A stretch of DNA of 64,000 nucleotides, from contig NZ_BBXF01000002.1 in NCBI RefSeq assembly GCF_001570585.1, positions 1,128,077 through 1,192,076 of the forward strand. The letters run 5' to 3'. The notes under the pieces were generated by a model. It had not been told where the DNA came from. It searched no databases and saw only the letters and a list, made by a program, of their open reading frames with translations. Made by a program: the position numbers and the translations under genes. The DNA is from Herbidospora daliensis. Lineage in GTDB: Bacteria; Actinomycetota; Actinomycetes; Streptosporangiales; Streptosporangiaceae. Of the stretch, positions 16,717 to 25,427 are shown one piece after another (the stretch's first letter is position 1; the number at the start of each line of letters is the position of its first letter).

Positions 16717-19536
16717 GTGTCTCTCTCACCCGTGGTCGTCACCGTCGCCCCCACCGGCGCCGCGAACGCCGACGACGCCGGGCCGGGCAGGCGGAACCGC
16801 CCGCTCGCGACCCTGGGGGAGGCGCGGCGGCGGGTGCGCGCCGCCCTGGCCCAGGGCCAGCTCGACGTGACGGTGGAACTGCTCGACGGCGTCCACCGGC
16901 TGACCGAGCCGCTGCGGCTGGAGGCGGCCGACTCCGGCCGCGACGGCCACCCCGTGGTCTGGACGGCGGCCCGCGGCGCGGACCCCGTGATCAGCGGCGC
17001 GATCCCGGTCACCGGGTGGCGGCCCGACGACCCGGCGACGGGCGTCCGGCGCGCCCGGGTGGAGCCCGGGTTCGACACCCGCCAGCTCTACGTCGACGGC
17101 GCGCTCGCCCGGCGGGCCCGGATCACGCTGCCTCGTGAGCGTGTCACGCTGACCGCCACCGGCCTCACCCTCGACGACCCCGGGCTGGCGTGGCTGGCCG
17201 ACCTGCCCGACCAGGGGCGGGTCGAGTTCCAGGCGACGTCGGCGTTCACCAACCGGTTCGCCCCGGTCGAGCGGGTCACCCCGGGTGAGATCGTCATGCG
17301 GCAGCCGGCCTGGGACAACAACACCTACGGCTACGACACCCTCCAGGCGCCGATGCGCACCCCCGAGTACTTCCTGGTCAACGCGCGGAGCTTCCTCACC
17401 GAACCCGGCGAGTGGCACCTGGATCCGGCGGCGGGCCTGCTCTACTACTGGCCGCTGCCGGGGCAGGACCTGGACACGGCGCGGGTCGAACTGCCGCGCC
17501 TGGAGTCGCTGCTGGAGGTCGGCGGCACGTACGACGAACCCGCCCGCCACCTGCGGTTCGAGCACCTGACCTTCACCGGCACCACGTGGTTGCGCCCGTC
17601 GTCCTCCGACGGCTACGCCAACCAGCAGACCGGCGCCTTCATCGCCGGCCCGCAACCGCACCGCCCGGCCGACGCGTTCGCCACGTGCGCGGTCGGCTGC
17701 GCCGGGTTCGAGGCGTCCCGCGACGGCTGGTTCCAGGTGCCCGGGGCCGTGCAGGTGTCGGCGGCGGAAGACGTCGCGTTCGCCGGGTGCACCTTCGCCA
17801 ACCTCGGCTCGGTCGCGCTCGGCATCGGCAACGACGCCAACGCCCACGCCACCGGCGTCGGGCTGGGCGCGCGCCGGATCACGGTCAGCGGCGGCACGTT
17901 CACCGCCAACGCCGGGGGCGGCATCACGGTCGGCGGCGTGCGCCCGGACGCCCACCACCCGAGCGATCCCCGCATGGTCAACGCCGACATCGTGATCAGC
18001 GACAACCGCGTCGTCGCCACGGCCGTCGACTACCTCGACCACGCCGGCGTCTTCGCCAGCTACGTCACCCGGCTGACCATCGCCCGCAACCAGGTCGCCG
18101 ACCTGCCCTACTCGGGCATCGCCCTCGGCTACGGCTGGGGCGCCAACGACCCGGGCGGCAGCCCCGACTACCTCGCCCGCGGCCTCTACGCCTACCGCCC
18201 CGTCTACGACACCCCGACGACGATGCGCGACGTGCACGTCGTCGGCAACCACGTGCGCGACGTGGTGCAGACGATGTCCGGCGGCGGCGCCCTCTACACC
18301 CTCTCCTCGATCCCGGGCGGCGTCGTCGAGGAGAACTTCTGCGAGAACAGCGGCCAGTACGGCATCTACTTCGACGAGGCGTCGCGCGACCTGACCGTGC
18401 GCGGCAACGTCTTCGTGAACACGGCCGGGCCGTGGGCGCACGCCAACATCGCGAACGGCAACCGCACCGGCGACCTGACCCTGACCGGCAACCACGTCAC
18501 CAACCCGGTCGTCACCGGCATCGCCGACGGCCTGCGGGGCGACGTCCTGCGCGACAACGTGACCGTCACGCCCGAGACCCTCCCCATGGAGGCCGCCCGG
18601 GTGATCTACGAGGCGGGTCCCTCCGGCGACCACCGCGGACCGGCCGACCCGGGGCGGCCCCCTTTCGGCGTGACCGTGACGGCCGACCGCCCCGTGCTCG
18701 ACGCGGGTGAGACGGCGGTCGTCACGGTGACCGTGCGCAACCTGAGCGAACGCCGGGCGTCGGCGGTGACGGTCGCGCTGGTCGTCCCCGACGGCTGGCT
18801 GGCCGAACGCGCCGGACGGCCGGCGCGGTGCGGGCTCGACTCCAAGACGTCCGGCACGGAGACCTGGAAGGTCACCGCGCCCGCCTCGGTCCGGGTCCCG
18901 GTGGGCCCGGCCGTGGTGAAGGCGGTCGTCTCGGGCTGGGCCGACCTGGCCGGGGCGGAGGTGGTGCGCTCGCTCACGGTGACCGCGCTCAACCCGCTCA
19001 CGTCGCTGAAGTCGCGCGGCTCGGTGTCCAGCCGCTTCGCCGAGGCCGGTTCCCGGTACGCCATCCTCATCGGCGCCCCCGGCACGCCGGGGAGCGAGGA
19101 GTTCGGCGTCGTCTACCGCGACGGCGTGGCCGGTCCCTCGTCGGTCGTCACCGCCCGGGTCACCCACCTCGACGGCGCCGACCCCGGGGCCGAGGCCGGG
19201 GTCGTGCTCCGCGACGACCTCTCGTGCTGCTCGCGCGGCCACGCGGCCATGGTCGCCACCCCGGGCGGGGGCGTCTGCTTCCGCTGGGACGCCGACGGCG
19301 ACGGCCGGCTCGACTCGGCCGGCTCGGTGCCGGACATCGGGGCGCCGGTCTGGGTGCGGCTGGTGCGCTCGGGCGGCCAGGTCAGCGGCTACTACTCCCG
19401 CAGCGGCGCCACATGGATCAAGGTCGGCCCGACCGCCGACCTGAGGGGCGTCGCCCACCGGCAGGACGCGGGCTTGATGGCCGCGTCGCGCGCGGGCTGG
19501 TTCGGTTTCAGCGACTTCAGTGTGAGGCAGGCATGA
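16717..19536 (+). CDS. Cytoplasmic GH141-like beta-helix glycosidase with C-terminal accessory domains
   Basis: A 939-residue protein starting at GTG after AGAAAGGA. There is no signal peptide: it opens VSLSPVVVTVAPTGAANADD. The first 640 residues follow the secreted paralogue at 9150 closely (PVISGAIPVTGW, RQLYVDGA, WDNNTYGYDTL, ANQQTGAFI, GYGWGANDPGG, YGIYFDEAS). It then carries an Ig-like NEW3-type domain (about 649-735, AGETAVVTVTVRNLS) and a C-terminal beta-sandwich-like domain (about 765-939) instead of CBM13. Location after an importer implies hydrolysis of imported oligosaccharides in the cytoplasm. GH141 includes an alpha-L-fucosidase, which suits the pathway genes around it; activity is inferred. 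Confidence 0.75.
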   Translation: MSLSPVVVTVAPTGAANADDAGPGRRNRPLATLGEARRRVRAALAQGQLDVTVELLDGVHRLTEPLRLEAADSGRDGHPVVWTAARGADPVISGAIPVTGWRPDDPATGVRRARVEPGFDTRQLYVDGALARRARITLPRERVTLTATGLTLDDPGLAWLADLPDQGRVEFQATSAFTNRFAPVERVTPGEIVMRQPAWDNNTYGYDTLQAPMRTPEYFLVNARSFLTEPGEWHLDPAAGLLYYWPLPGQDLDTARVELPRLESLLEVGGTYDEPARHLRFEHLTFTGTTWLRPSSSDGYANQQTGAFIAGPQPHRPADAFATCAVGCAGFEASRDGWFQVPGAVQVSAAEDVAFAGCTFANLGSVALGIGNDANAHATGVGLGARRITVSGGTFTANAGGGITVGGVRPDAHHPSDPRMVNADIVISDNRVVATAVDYLDHAGVFASYVTRLTIARNQVADLPYSGIALGYGWGANDPGGSPDYLARGLYAYRPVYDTPTTMRDVHVVGNHVRDVVQTMSGGGALYTLSSIPGGVVEENFCENSGQYGIYFDEASRDLTVRGNVFVNTAGPWAHANIANGNRTGDLTLTGNHVTNPVVTGIADGLRGDVLRDNVTVTPETLPMEAARVIYEAGPSGDHRGPADPGRPPFGVTVTADRPVLDAGETAVVTVTVRNLSERRASAVTVALVVPDGWLAERAGRPARCGLDSKTSGTETWKVTAPASVRVPVGPAVVKAVVSGWADLAGAEVVRSLTVTALNPLTSLKSRGSVSSRFAEAGSRYAILIGAPGTPGSEEFGVVYRDGVAGPSSVVTARVTHLDGADPGAEAGVVLRDDLSCCSRGHAAMVATPGGGVCFRWDADGDGRLDSAGSVPDIGAPVWVRLVRSGGQVSGYYSRSGATWIKVGPTADLRGVAHRQDAGLMAASRAGWFGFSDFSVRQA

Positions 19537-20390
19537 GCAACTCCGTCGTCGACGCCCATCACCATCTGTGGGATCTGTCCCGCCGTCCGCAGGACTGGCT
19601 GACCTCCCCCGAGATGAAGGTCCTCTATCGCGACTTCACCCCGGCCGACTTCGCCGCCACCGCCGCCGAGGCGGGGATCGGCCGGTCGGTGCTGGTGCAG
19701 GTCCTGGCCGACGCGGAGGAGACGCGGGAGTTCCTCCGTACGGCGGCCGAGTCGGAGACGATCGCGGCGGTGGTCGGCTGGGCCGACCTGACCCGGCCCG
19801 ACCTGCCGGAGGAGCTGGCCGCGCTGGCCGCCTCGCCCGGCGGCGGGCTGCTGCGCGGCATCCGCCACCTCGTGCAGGCCGAACCCGACCCGGCCTGGTT
19901 GTCCCGCGACGACGTGCGCGCCGGTCTCGAGACCGTCGCCTCGGCCGGGCTCACCTACGACCTGCTGGTGGCGCCCCACCAGCTGCCGGCCGCGATCGAG
20001 ACCGTGCGGGCCCTGCCCCACCTCGGCTTCGTCCTCGACCACCTGGCCAAACCCGCCATCGCGGCGGGGGAGCTGCGGTCGTGGGAGGCGCTGCTGCGGC
20101 GGCTGGCGGCCGAGCCCAACGTGACCGCCAAGCTCTCGGGCCTCATCACCGAGGCCGACCGGGAACGGTGGGACGCCGCCGCCCTGCGGCCCTATGTGGA
20201 GGTGGCGATCGACGCGTTCGGGCCCGACCGGCTGATGTTCGGCTCCGACTGGCCCGTCTGCCTGCTCGCCGGGTCGTTGCCCCGGTGGACCGACACGGTC
20301 CGGACTCTGCTGGCCGGACTGCCGGAGGCCGATCGGCAGGCGGTCTTCAGCGGGACCGCCGAGCGCGTGTACCGCCTGTCCACCGCGTGA
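19533..20390 (+). CDS. L-fuconolactonase-like amidohydrolase (COG3618)
   Basis: A 285-residue TIM-barrel hydrolase. The start overlaps the beta-helix stop by 4 bp (ATGA). It shows VVDAHHHLWDLSRRPQDWL at the N-terminus, GIRHLVQAEPD, FVLDHLAKPAIAAGE and the terminal FGSDWPVCLLAG, the signature set of the L-fucono-1,5-lactonase / L-rhamnono-lactonase branch of amidohydrolases. It would open a sugar lactone to the acid used by the dehydratase at 15537. The matching sugar dehydrogenase and the keto-acid enzymes are not in this window. Confidence 0.85.
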   Translation: MSNSVVDAHHHLWDLSRRPQDWLTSPEMKVLYRDFTPADFAATAAEAGIGRSVLVQVLADAEETREFLRTAAESETIAAVVGWADLTRPDLPEELAALAASPGGGLLRGIRHLVQAEPDPAWLSRDDVRAGLETVASAGLTYDLLVAPHQLPAAIETVRALPHLGFVLDHLAKPAIAAGELRSWEALLRRLAAEPNVTAKLSGLITEADRERWDAAALRPYVEVAIDAFGPDRLMFGSDWPVCLLAGSLPRWTDTVRTLLAGLPEADRQAVFSGTAERVYRLSTA

Positions 20391-20392
20391 TT

Positions 20393-20409
20393 CGTATGAC
20401 GTCTAGACT
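20393..20409 (+). promoter_or_regulatory. Second GntR-type operator with -10 box
   Basis: CGTATGACGTCT (20393-20404) is the same 12-base word, in inverted orientation, as in the importer promoter at 12388-12403. It overlaps TAGACT (20404-20409), a good -10 hexamer for the GntR gene that follows 38 bp later. No clear -35 is visible. The shared word suggests one FadR-type regulator acts at both ends of the unit. Confidence 0.65.
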
Positions 20410-20446
20410 CGTCGCACACGTGCGGTGGGGGTCAGCTGGAGGGGAC

Positions 20447-21217
20447 ATGGCGGCATCTCGGAGGGCGTCCGCGGGCACCGGACCCTCTCCCGACTGGACC
20501 AAGCGCCCGGCCAACCTCGCCCAGGCGCTCACGGGGGAGCTCGTCGCCCGCATCGTGCGCGGCGTCCACGCCCCCGGCACCCCGCTGCCGCCCGAGCCGG
20601 CGTTGTGCGAGTCGTTCTCCGTCAGCCGGACCGTGGTCCGGGAGGCGGTGAAGGTCCTGCAGGAGAAGGGGCTGGTCCAGGTCCGCCAGGGCAGCGGCAC
20701 GATCGTCACCGCGCCCACCGAGTGGAACATGCTCGACGAACTCGTGCTGGGCGCGACCATCGCCCAGGACGACGGCATCACCGTGCTCGACGACCTGGTC
20801 GTCACGCGGCGGCTGCTGGAGTCCGACATGGCCAACGTGGCCGCGCGCGTCGCCGACGGCGAGATCGTCGAACGCCTGCGCGCCCTGGTCGACCGCATGG
20901 ACGAACTCGTCGGCGACCCGGTCGCCTACGCCGACTACGACCGCGCCTTCCACGACACGATCATGCGGGCCTCCGGCAACCGGATCGCGCGGGCGGTCGT
21001 GCGGCAGCTGGAGAGCCAGGTGATCAACACCTCGCGCTACACGGGCCGCACCGAACGCGCGCTCTGTGTGGCCTCCAACCTCGGCCACCGGCGCGTCTAC
21101 GAGCGCATCGCCGGCGGCGACGCCGAAGGCGCCTCCGAGGCGATGTTCACCCACATCACCGAGGCGTGGCTGGTCCGCCGGGGCGGACCGGGCGAGCCGG
21201 TGCGCCTGCGCCGCTAG
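20447..21217 (+). CDS. GntR-family (FadR/FCD) transcriptional regulator
   Basis: The ATG at 20447 follows GGAGGGG; an upstream in-frame codon has no ribosome site and lies inside the promoter. The 256-residue protein has a winged HTH (ALTGELVARIVRGVHAPGTPLPPEPALCESFSVSRTVVREAVKVL) with wing GLVQVRQGSGTIV, then an FCD domain with D and H residues spaced for metal binding (DYDRAFHDTI, LGHRRVYERI). It closes the importer/dehydratase unit and carries the shared operator before it, so it is probably autoregulated. Its 3' end overlaps the LacI gene by 4 bp. Confidence 0.9.
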   Translation: MAASRRASAGTGPSPDWTKRPANLAQALTGELVARIVRGVHAPGTPLPPEPALCESFSVSRTVVREAVKVLQEKGLVQVRQGSGTIVTAPTEWNMLDELVLGATIAQDDGITVLDDLVVTRRLLESDMANVAARVADGEIVERLRALVDRMDELVGDPVAYADYDRAFHDTIMRASGNRIARAVVRQLESQVINTSRYTGRTERALCVASNLGHRRVYERIAGGDAEGASEAMFTHITEAWLVRRGGPGEPVRLRR

Positions 21218-22242
21218 CCGGCCCGGGGGGCGACCGACTCCCGGGGCCGCACGGGCATGGGGACCCGGAACACCTGACCGGGCTCCACCTCCCCGGCCAT
21301 CTGGGCGAACAGCACCTCGACAGCCTTGCGGCCGAGGTCGTAGTGGGGCAGCGCCACGGTCGTGAGCTTGGGCCTTATCCACGACGCGATCGGGTGGTCG
21401 TCGAACGACACGACGGAGACGTCGCCGGGCACCGAGAGCCCGGCCTCGTCGAGCGCCTGGTAGGCGCCCAGGGCCACCCGGTCGTTGAGGCAGATCAGCG
21501 CCCGGGGGCGGTGCTCGGCCAGCAGCGCGCGGGTCTCGGTCAGGCCGTGTTCGGGTTGCCAGTCGACGCAGACCCGCCCGCCGGCGATCTGGAGGCCGGT
21601 CTCCTTGATGCCGATCAGGCGCTCGACGGCCGCGACGCTGTCGGGGGGCACGTCGTTGAGCGTCGGCCCGGCGCCGATCATGTAGACCCCGTCGTGGTGC
21701 CCGGCGTCGAGCAGCACCCGGGCGGCGGCCCGTCCGGCGCCGATCTCGTCGGGCACGATCGAGGGCAGGCCCGAGGCCGGCCGGGGCAGCGCGTTGAGCA
21801 GCACGGCCGGGCCGATGTCCTTCGGGACCTCGATCGTGCGGGTGAACATGGCGGCCAGGATGATGCCGTCGACCTGGCGGTCCTGCATGGCGTGCAGCAG
21901 GCCGCGCTCCAGCTCGGGATCGCCCTCGCTCTCGCCGATGAACAACATCACGCCGCGTTCGCGGGCCGCCTCCAGGGCGCCCTTGATCATGTCTCCGGCG
22001 AGGTGCGTCGTCGCGACGGTGTCGGAGACGAAGCCGATCGTGCGTGAGGTGCCGGTGCGCAGCCCGACCGACACCGCGTTCGGGCGATAGCCCAACTCGT
22101 CGGCGGCACGCAGTACCCTCTGCTCGACATCGTGGGAAATGCGCAGCTCACGGCCCCGGCCCGTCATCACGAGCGAGGCGGTCGTACGGGACACTCCGGC
22201 CGCCTCGGCCAGATCGGCCAAGGTGACCCGACGTCGGCTCAC
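21214..22242 (-). CDS. LacI-family regulator of the sucrose/fructan unit
   Basis: The GTG at 22242 has GGAGG eight bases upstream and is preferred to two upstream in-frame ATGs. The 342-residue protein starts with the LacI HTH (VTLADLAEAAGVSRTTASLVMTGRGRELRISHDVEQRVLRAADELGYRPNAVS) and continues with a periplasmic-binding-like sugar domain (GFVSDTVATTHLAGDMIKGAL, LICLNDRVALGAYQALDEAG, SFDDHPIASWIRPKLTTV). It diverges from the importer and GH68 genes, which it most likely represses through the site at 22319. Confidence 0.92.
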   Translation of the reverse strand: MSRRRVTLADLAEAAGVSRTTASLVMTGRGRELRISHDVEQRVLRAADELGYRPNAVSVGLRTGTSRTIGFVSDTVATTHLAGDMIKGALEAARERGVMLFIGESEGDPELERGLLHAMQDRQVDGIILAAMFTRTIEVPKDIGPAVLLNALPRPASGLPSIVPDEIGAGRAAARVLLDAGHHDGVYMIGAGPTLNDVPPDSVAAVERLIGIKETGLQIAGGRVCVDWQPEHGLTETRALLAEHRPRALICLNDRVALGAYQALDEAGLSVPGDVSVVSFDDHPIASWIRPKLTTVALPHYDLGRKAVEVLFAQMAGEVEPGQVFRVPMPVRPRESVAPRAG

Positions 22243-22280
22243 CGGGGAGACCTCCAACATTTCAACCCAGTTACGGGCCC

Positions 22281-22334
22281 TTGACACGGTTGGACACGCA
22301 CGGTGAGACTATCGCATCGCTAATCCGATTTAGC
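22281..22334 (+). promoter_or_regulatory. Promoter and LacI operator of the GH68 importer operon
   Basis: TTGACA (22281-22286) with GAGACT (22305-22310) 18 bp later is a likely promoter. GCTAA-N6-TTAGC (22319-22334) is an inverted repeat just past the expected start site and 15 bp before the binding-protein ATG. This is the usual place for a LacI-family operator, and the regulator gene diverges from it. Confidence 0.65.
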
Positions 22335-22349
22335 AAAGGGAGACGCACC

Positions 22350-23720
22350 ATGTCTCGTCGAGTTCACTCCCGCCGGAGCCGCGTGGCGATGGTGGTCATC
22401 CTGGGGGGAAGCCTGGCCGCCGCGTGCGCCGCGCCGGGCAGTGGCAACGCTCAGCCGACGGCCGCCGCCACGTCGGCCGCGCCCATGTCGGCCGCGCCGA
22501 CCTGCGGCACCGAGCCGATCACCCTGAAGGCCTACTACGAAACGGGCTTCCCGATCACGAAGGCCCTCAGCGACGAGTTCGCCAAGCAGCACCCCAACGT
22601 CACCTGGGACATCCGCGAAGACCAGTTCGCGGTGATCACCCAGAACGCGCCGCGTGTGCTGGCCGACGACCCGCCCGACCTGATGCGCCTGCCCCAGGTC
22701 TCCGAGCTGGTCAAGAACAACCTGCTCAAGAACCTCGACGACTACGCCAAGGTGTTCGGCTGGGACCAGTGGCCCGCCTCGCAGCTGGAGCAGATGCGGC
22801 TGGCCCCCGGCGGCGCCGTGCGCGGCGAGGGCTCCCTCTACGCCATGGGCCTCAACTTCTCCATGACGGGCGTCTTCTACAACAAGAAGCTGGCCGAGCA
22901 GATCGGCATGACCACCCCGCCCGAGACGCTCGCCGACCTCGACGCCGCCCTGGCCAAGGCCAAGGACGCGGGCCTGGCCCCGATCGCCCAGTTCAACGGC
23001 GGCGCGACCGGCGGCCTGGCCTTCCCGCTCCAGGACCTGATGGCCTCCTACGGCCCGCCGGCGCCGATCAACGAGTGGATCTACCAGAAGCCGGGCGCGA
23101 CCATCGACACCCCGTCGAACCTCCAGGCCACCCAGCACCTGGAGAAGTGGATCAAGGCCGGCTACTTCTGGAAGGACGTCAACGCGGTCGACTACGCGAC
23201 CATGATGAGCCGCTTCATCAAGGGCGACGGCCTGTTCATGTTCAACGGCGACTGGGAGTCGGGCAACCTCGACAAGCAGATGGCCGGGAACATCGGCTTC
23301 TTCCTGATGCCCCCGGCCCAGGCCGGCGGCAAGCGGGCCGCCATGTCGGCCCCGCTGACCTTCGGCATCGGCGCGAACGCCAAGAACGCCGACTGCGCCG
23401 CCGCGTTCCTCAACTGGGTCGCCACCGACACCCAGGCGCGCACGATCGGCGTCGAGATCGGCGGCTCCCACCCGATGGGCCCGGCCGACGCCCCCATGCC
23501 GACGGTCGCGGCGGGCAGCGTCACCGAGAACACCCTGGCGGCGGGCGCGCAGATCGCGACCGACAACGGCGCGATGGACTTCATCGCCAACGCCACCGGC
23601 GCGATCTACGCCAAGAGCTGGACCCCGAACCTGCAGAAGCTGGTGGCCGGCGAGCAGACGCCCGACGGCCTGCTGAAGAGCGTGCAGGCCGACTACCAGA
23701 GCCAGGTCAAGGGAGGCTGA
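22350..23720 (+). CDS. ABC sugar importer, lipoprotein substrate-binding protein
   Basis: The ATG at 22350 follows AAAGGGAG. The 456-residue protein has a lipoprotein signal with lipobox SLAAAC (Cys26). The mature protein has cluster-B binding-protein features (ITLKAYYETGFPITKALSDEFAKQHPNVTWDI, LYAMGLNFSMTGVFYNKKLAEQIG, MFNGDWESGNL). The ligand is probably sucrose or a short fructan, because the operon ends in a GH68 enzyme; this is inferred from context only. Confidence 0.9.
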   Translation: MSRRVHSRRSRVAMVVILGGSLAAACAAPGSGNAQPTAAATSAAPMSAAPTCGTEPITLKAYYETGFPITKALSDEFAKQHPNVTWDIREDQFAVITQNAPRVLADDPPDLMRLPQVSELVKNNLLKNLDDYAKVFGWDQWPASQLEQMRLAPGGAVRGEGSLYAMGLNFSMTGVFYNKKLAEQIGMTTPPETLADLDAALAKAKDAGLAPIAQFNGGATGGLAFPLQDLMASYGPPAPINEWIYQKPGATIDTPSNLQATQHLEKWIKAGYFWKDVNAVDYATMMSRFIKGDGLFMFNGDWESGNLDKQMAGNIGFFLMPPAQAGGKRAAMSAPLTFGIGANAKNADCAAAFLNWVATDTQARTIGVEIGGSHPMGPADAPMPTVAAGSVTENTLAAGAQIATDNGAMDFIANATGAIYAKSWTPNLQKLVAGEQTPDGLLKSVQADYQSQVKGG

Positions 23721-23721
23721 C

Positions 23722-24606
23722 GTGAAAGCGGCCGTGCGGCGGCGCAGGAACTGGGCCGGCTGGTTGTTCGTGCTGCCGGCGGCCGCGTTCTACGTCGTGT
23801 TCGTGATCCAGCCGCTGGCCATGACGGTGCAGTACTCCCTCTACTCGTGGGACGGCATCGGCGTGGCCACCTGGAACGGGGTCCAGAACTACCTGCGGGT
23901 CTTCACCGATCCCGACCTGTTCGCCGCGATCCTCAACGCGATCAAGCTGATCGTGTTCTTCAGCGCGGTCCCGGTCGTGCTCGGGCTGGCCATCGCGGCC
24001 ACGATCCGGCGCATCGCGGCCAGCCGCCTCGCGCTGGTGGCCCGGACGGTCATCTTCCTGCCGCAGGTCATCCCGCTGGTCGCGGCGGGCATCACCTGGA
24101 GCTGGTTGTTGTCGTCCACCGGCCTGGTGAACCAGCTGCTGTCGGCGATCGGACTGGAGAGCATCACCCGGGCCTGGCTCGGCGACTTCTCCACCGCGCT
24201 GCCGGCGGTCGGCGTGATCGGGGCCTGGGTGCTGCTGGGCCTGTGCACGCTCCTGCTGCTGGCCGGCATGAGCAAGATCGATCCGGCCCTGTACGAAGCC
24301 GCCCGCCTCGACGGTGCGGGCGCCTTCCGCGAGTTCTTCTCGATCACCCTGCCCAGCCTGCGGCAGGAGATCGGGGTCTGTGTCACCGTCACGGTCGTGG
24401 CCGCGCTGGCCAGCTTCGACATCGTCTACATCTCGACCCAGGGCGGGCCCGGCAACGCCAGCATGGTGCCCGGCTTGGAGATCTACTACCTGGCCTTCTC
24501 CGAACGGGAGGTCGGCCTCGCCTCGGCCCTCGCGGTGGTCCTCACCGCGCTGGTGATCGCGTGCGCGCTGCCGATCCAGTGGCTCACCAGGGACCGCTCA
24601 TCATGA
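23722..24606 (+). CDS. ABC sugar importer permease (MalF type)
   Basis: A 294-residue permease starting at GTG one base after the binding-protein stop, with six predicted membrane segments and the EAA loop YEAARLDGAGAFREFFSI. Its stop overlaps the next start by 4 bp (ATGA). Confidence 0.92.
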   Translation: MKAAVRRRRNWAGWLFVLPAAAFYVVFVIQPLAMTVQYSLYSWDGIGVATWNGVQNYLRVFTDPDLFAAILNAIKLIVFFSAVPVVLGLAIAATIRRIAASRLALVARTVIFLPQVIPLVAAGITWSWLLSSTGLVNQLLSAIGLESITRAWLGDFSTALPAVGVIGAWVLLGLCTLLLLAGMSKIDPALYEAARLDGAGAFREFFSITLPSLRQEIGVCVTVTVVAALASFDIVYISTQGGPGNASMVPGLEIYYLAFSEREVGLASALAVVLTALVIACALPIQWLTRDRSS

Positions 24607-25427
24607 AAACCGCTCGTCGTGAGGCCCTGACCGGCCGGGTGCTGCTGCTGGTGCTGATGGCCTTCACCCTGATGCCGTTCGTCAGCCTCTTCGTCACCGC
24701 GCTGCACCCGTCGGGCACCTATCCGCTCGGCCTCGACTGGCCCGACGACCCGCAGTGGGGCAACTTCGCCGACGCGTTCACCGCCGCGCGGATGACCGAG
24801 CTGCTGAAGTCGAGCGTGCTGATCGTGCTCGGGGTGGTGCCGATCTCGCTGGTGGTGGCCACCATGGCCGGGTTCGCCATCGGGCACCTGCGCATCCCCG
24901 GGCGGCGCTTCGTCTTCGTGGCGTTCGTGCTCGGGCTGACGTTGCCGTTCGAGGGCATCATCACGCCGCTCTACTACCTGGTGCGCGACATGGGCGTGCT
25001 GAACACCCGGTGGGCCATCATCCTGCCGCTGATCGGCCTGTTCATGCCGTTCTCGGTGTTCTGGATGCGGGCCCACTTCGTGAACATGCCGGAGGAGCTG
25101 TCGGAGAGCGCCCGCATCGACGGCGCGGGCACCTGGCAGCTGTTCTGGAAGGTGCACGTGCCGCTGGCCGCCCCGGCGACCTCGTCACTGGCGATCCTGC
25201 TGTTCCTCTGGACGTGGAACCAGTTCCTGCTGGCGATCGTGCTGGTCGACGACCCGTTGCAGCGCACGATGTCGGGCGCGCTCGGGGCGTTCCAGGGACA
25301 GTGGGGCACCGACATCCCGCTGCTGTGCGCGGGCTCGCTGCTCATCCTCACCCCGACCCTGCTGGTGTTCCTGATCTTCCAGCGCCGCTTCGTGACGGCC
25401 CTCCTCCAGGGCTCGTTGAAGGGATGA
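24603..25427 (+). CDS. ABC sugar importer permease (MalG type)
   Basis: A 274-residue permease with six membrane segments and the EAA loop SESARIDGAGTWQLFWKVHV. It overlaps both neighbours by 4 bp, so the whole operon is translationally coupled. As in the other importer, no ATPase gene is present. Confidence 0.92.
   Translation: MKTARREALTGRVLLLVLMAFTLMPFVSLFVTALHPSGTYPLGLDWPDDPQWGNFADAFTAARMTELLKSSVLIVLGVVPISLVVATMAGFAIGHLRIPGRRFVFVAFVLGLTLPFEGIITPLYYLVRDMGVLNTRWAIILPLIGLFMPFSVFWMRAHFVNMPEELSESARIDGAGTWQLFWKVHVPLAAPATSSLAILLFLWTWNQFLLAIVLVDDPLQRTMSGALGAFQGQWGTDIPLLCAGSLLILTPTLLVFLIFQRRFVTALLQGSLKG

Noticed and set aside
16726-19458. 910-residue minus-strand frame opposite the cytoplasmic beta-helix gene
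   Set aside because: A shadow frame with low-complexity Asp/Val/Gly/Arg content; the plus-strand gene has clear homologous structure and operon context.
22281-22349. Longer N-terminus for the second binding protein
   Set aside because: It would start inside the promoter and place residues before the lipoprotein signal.
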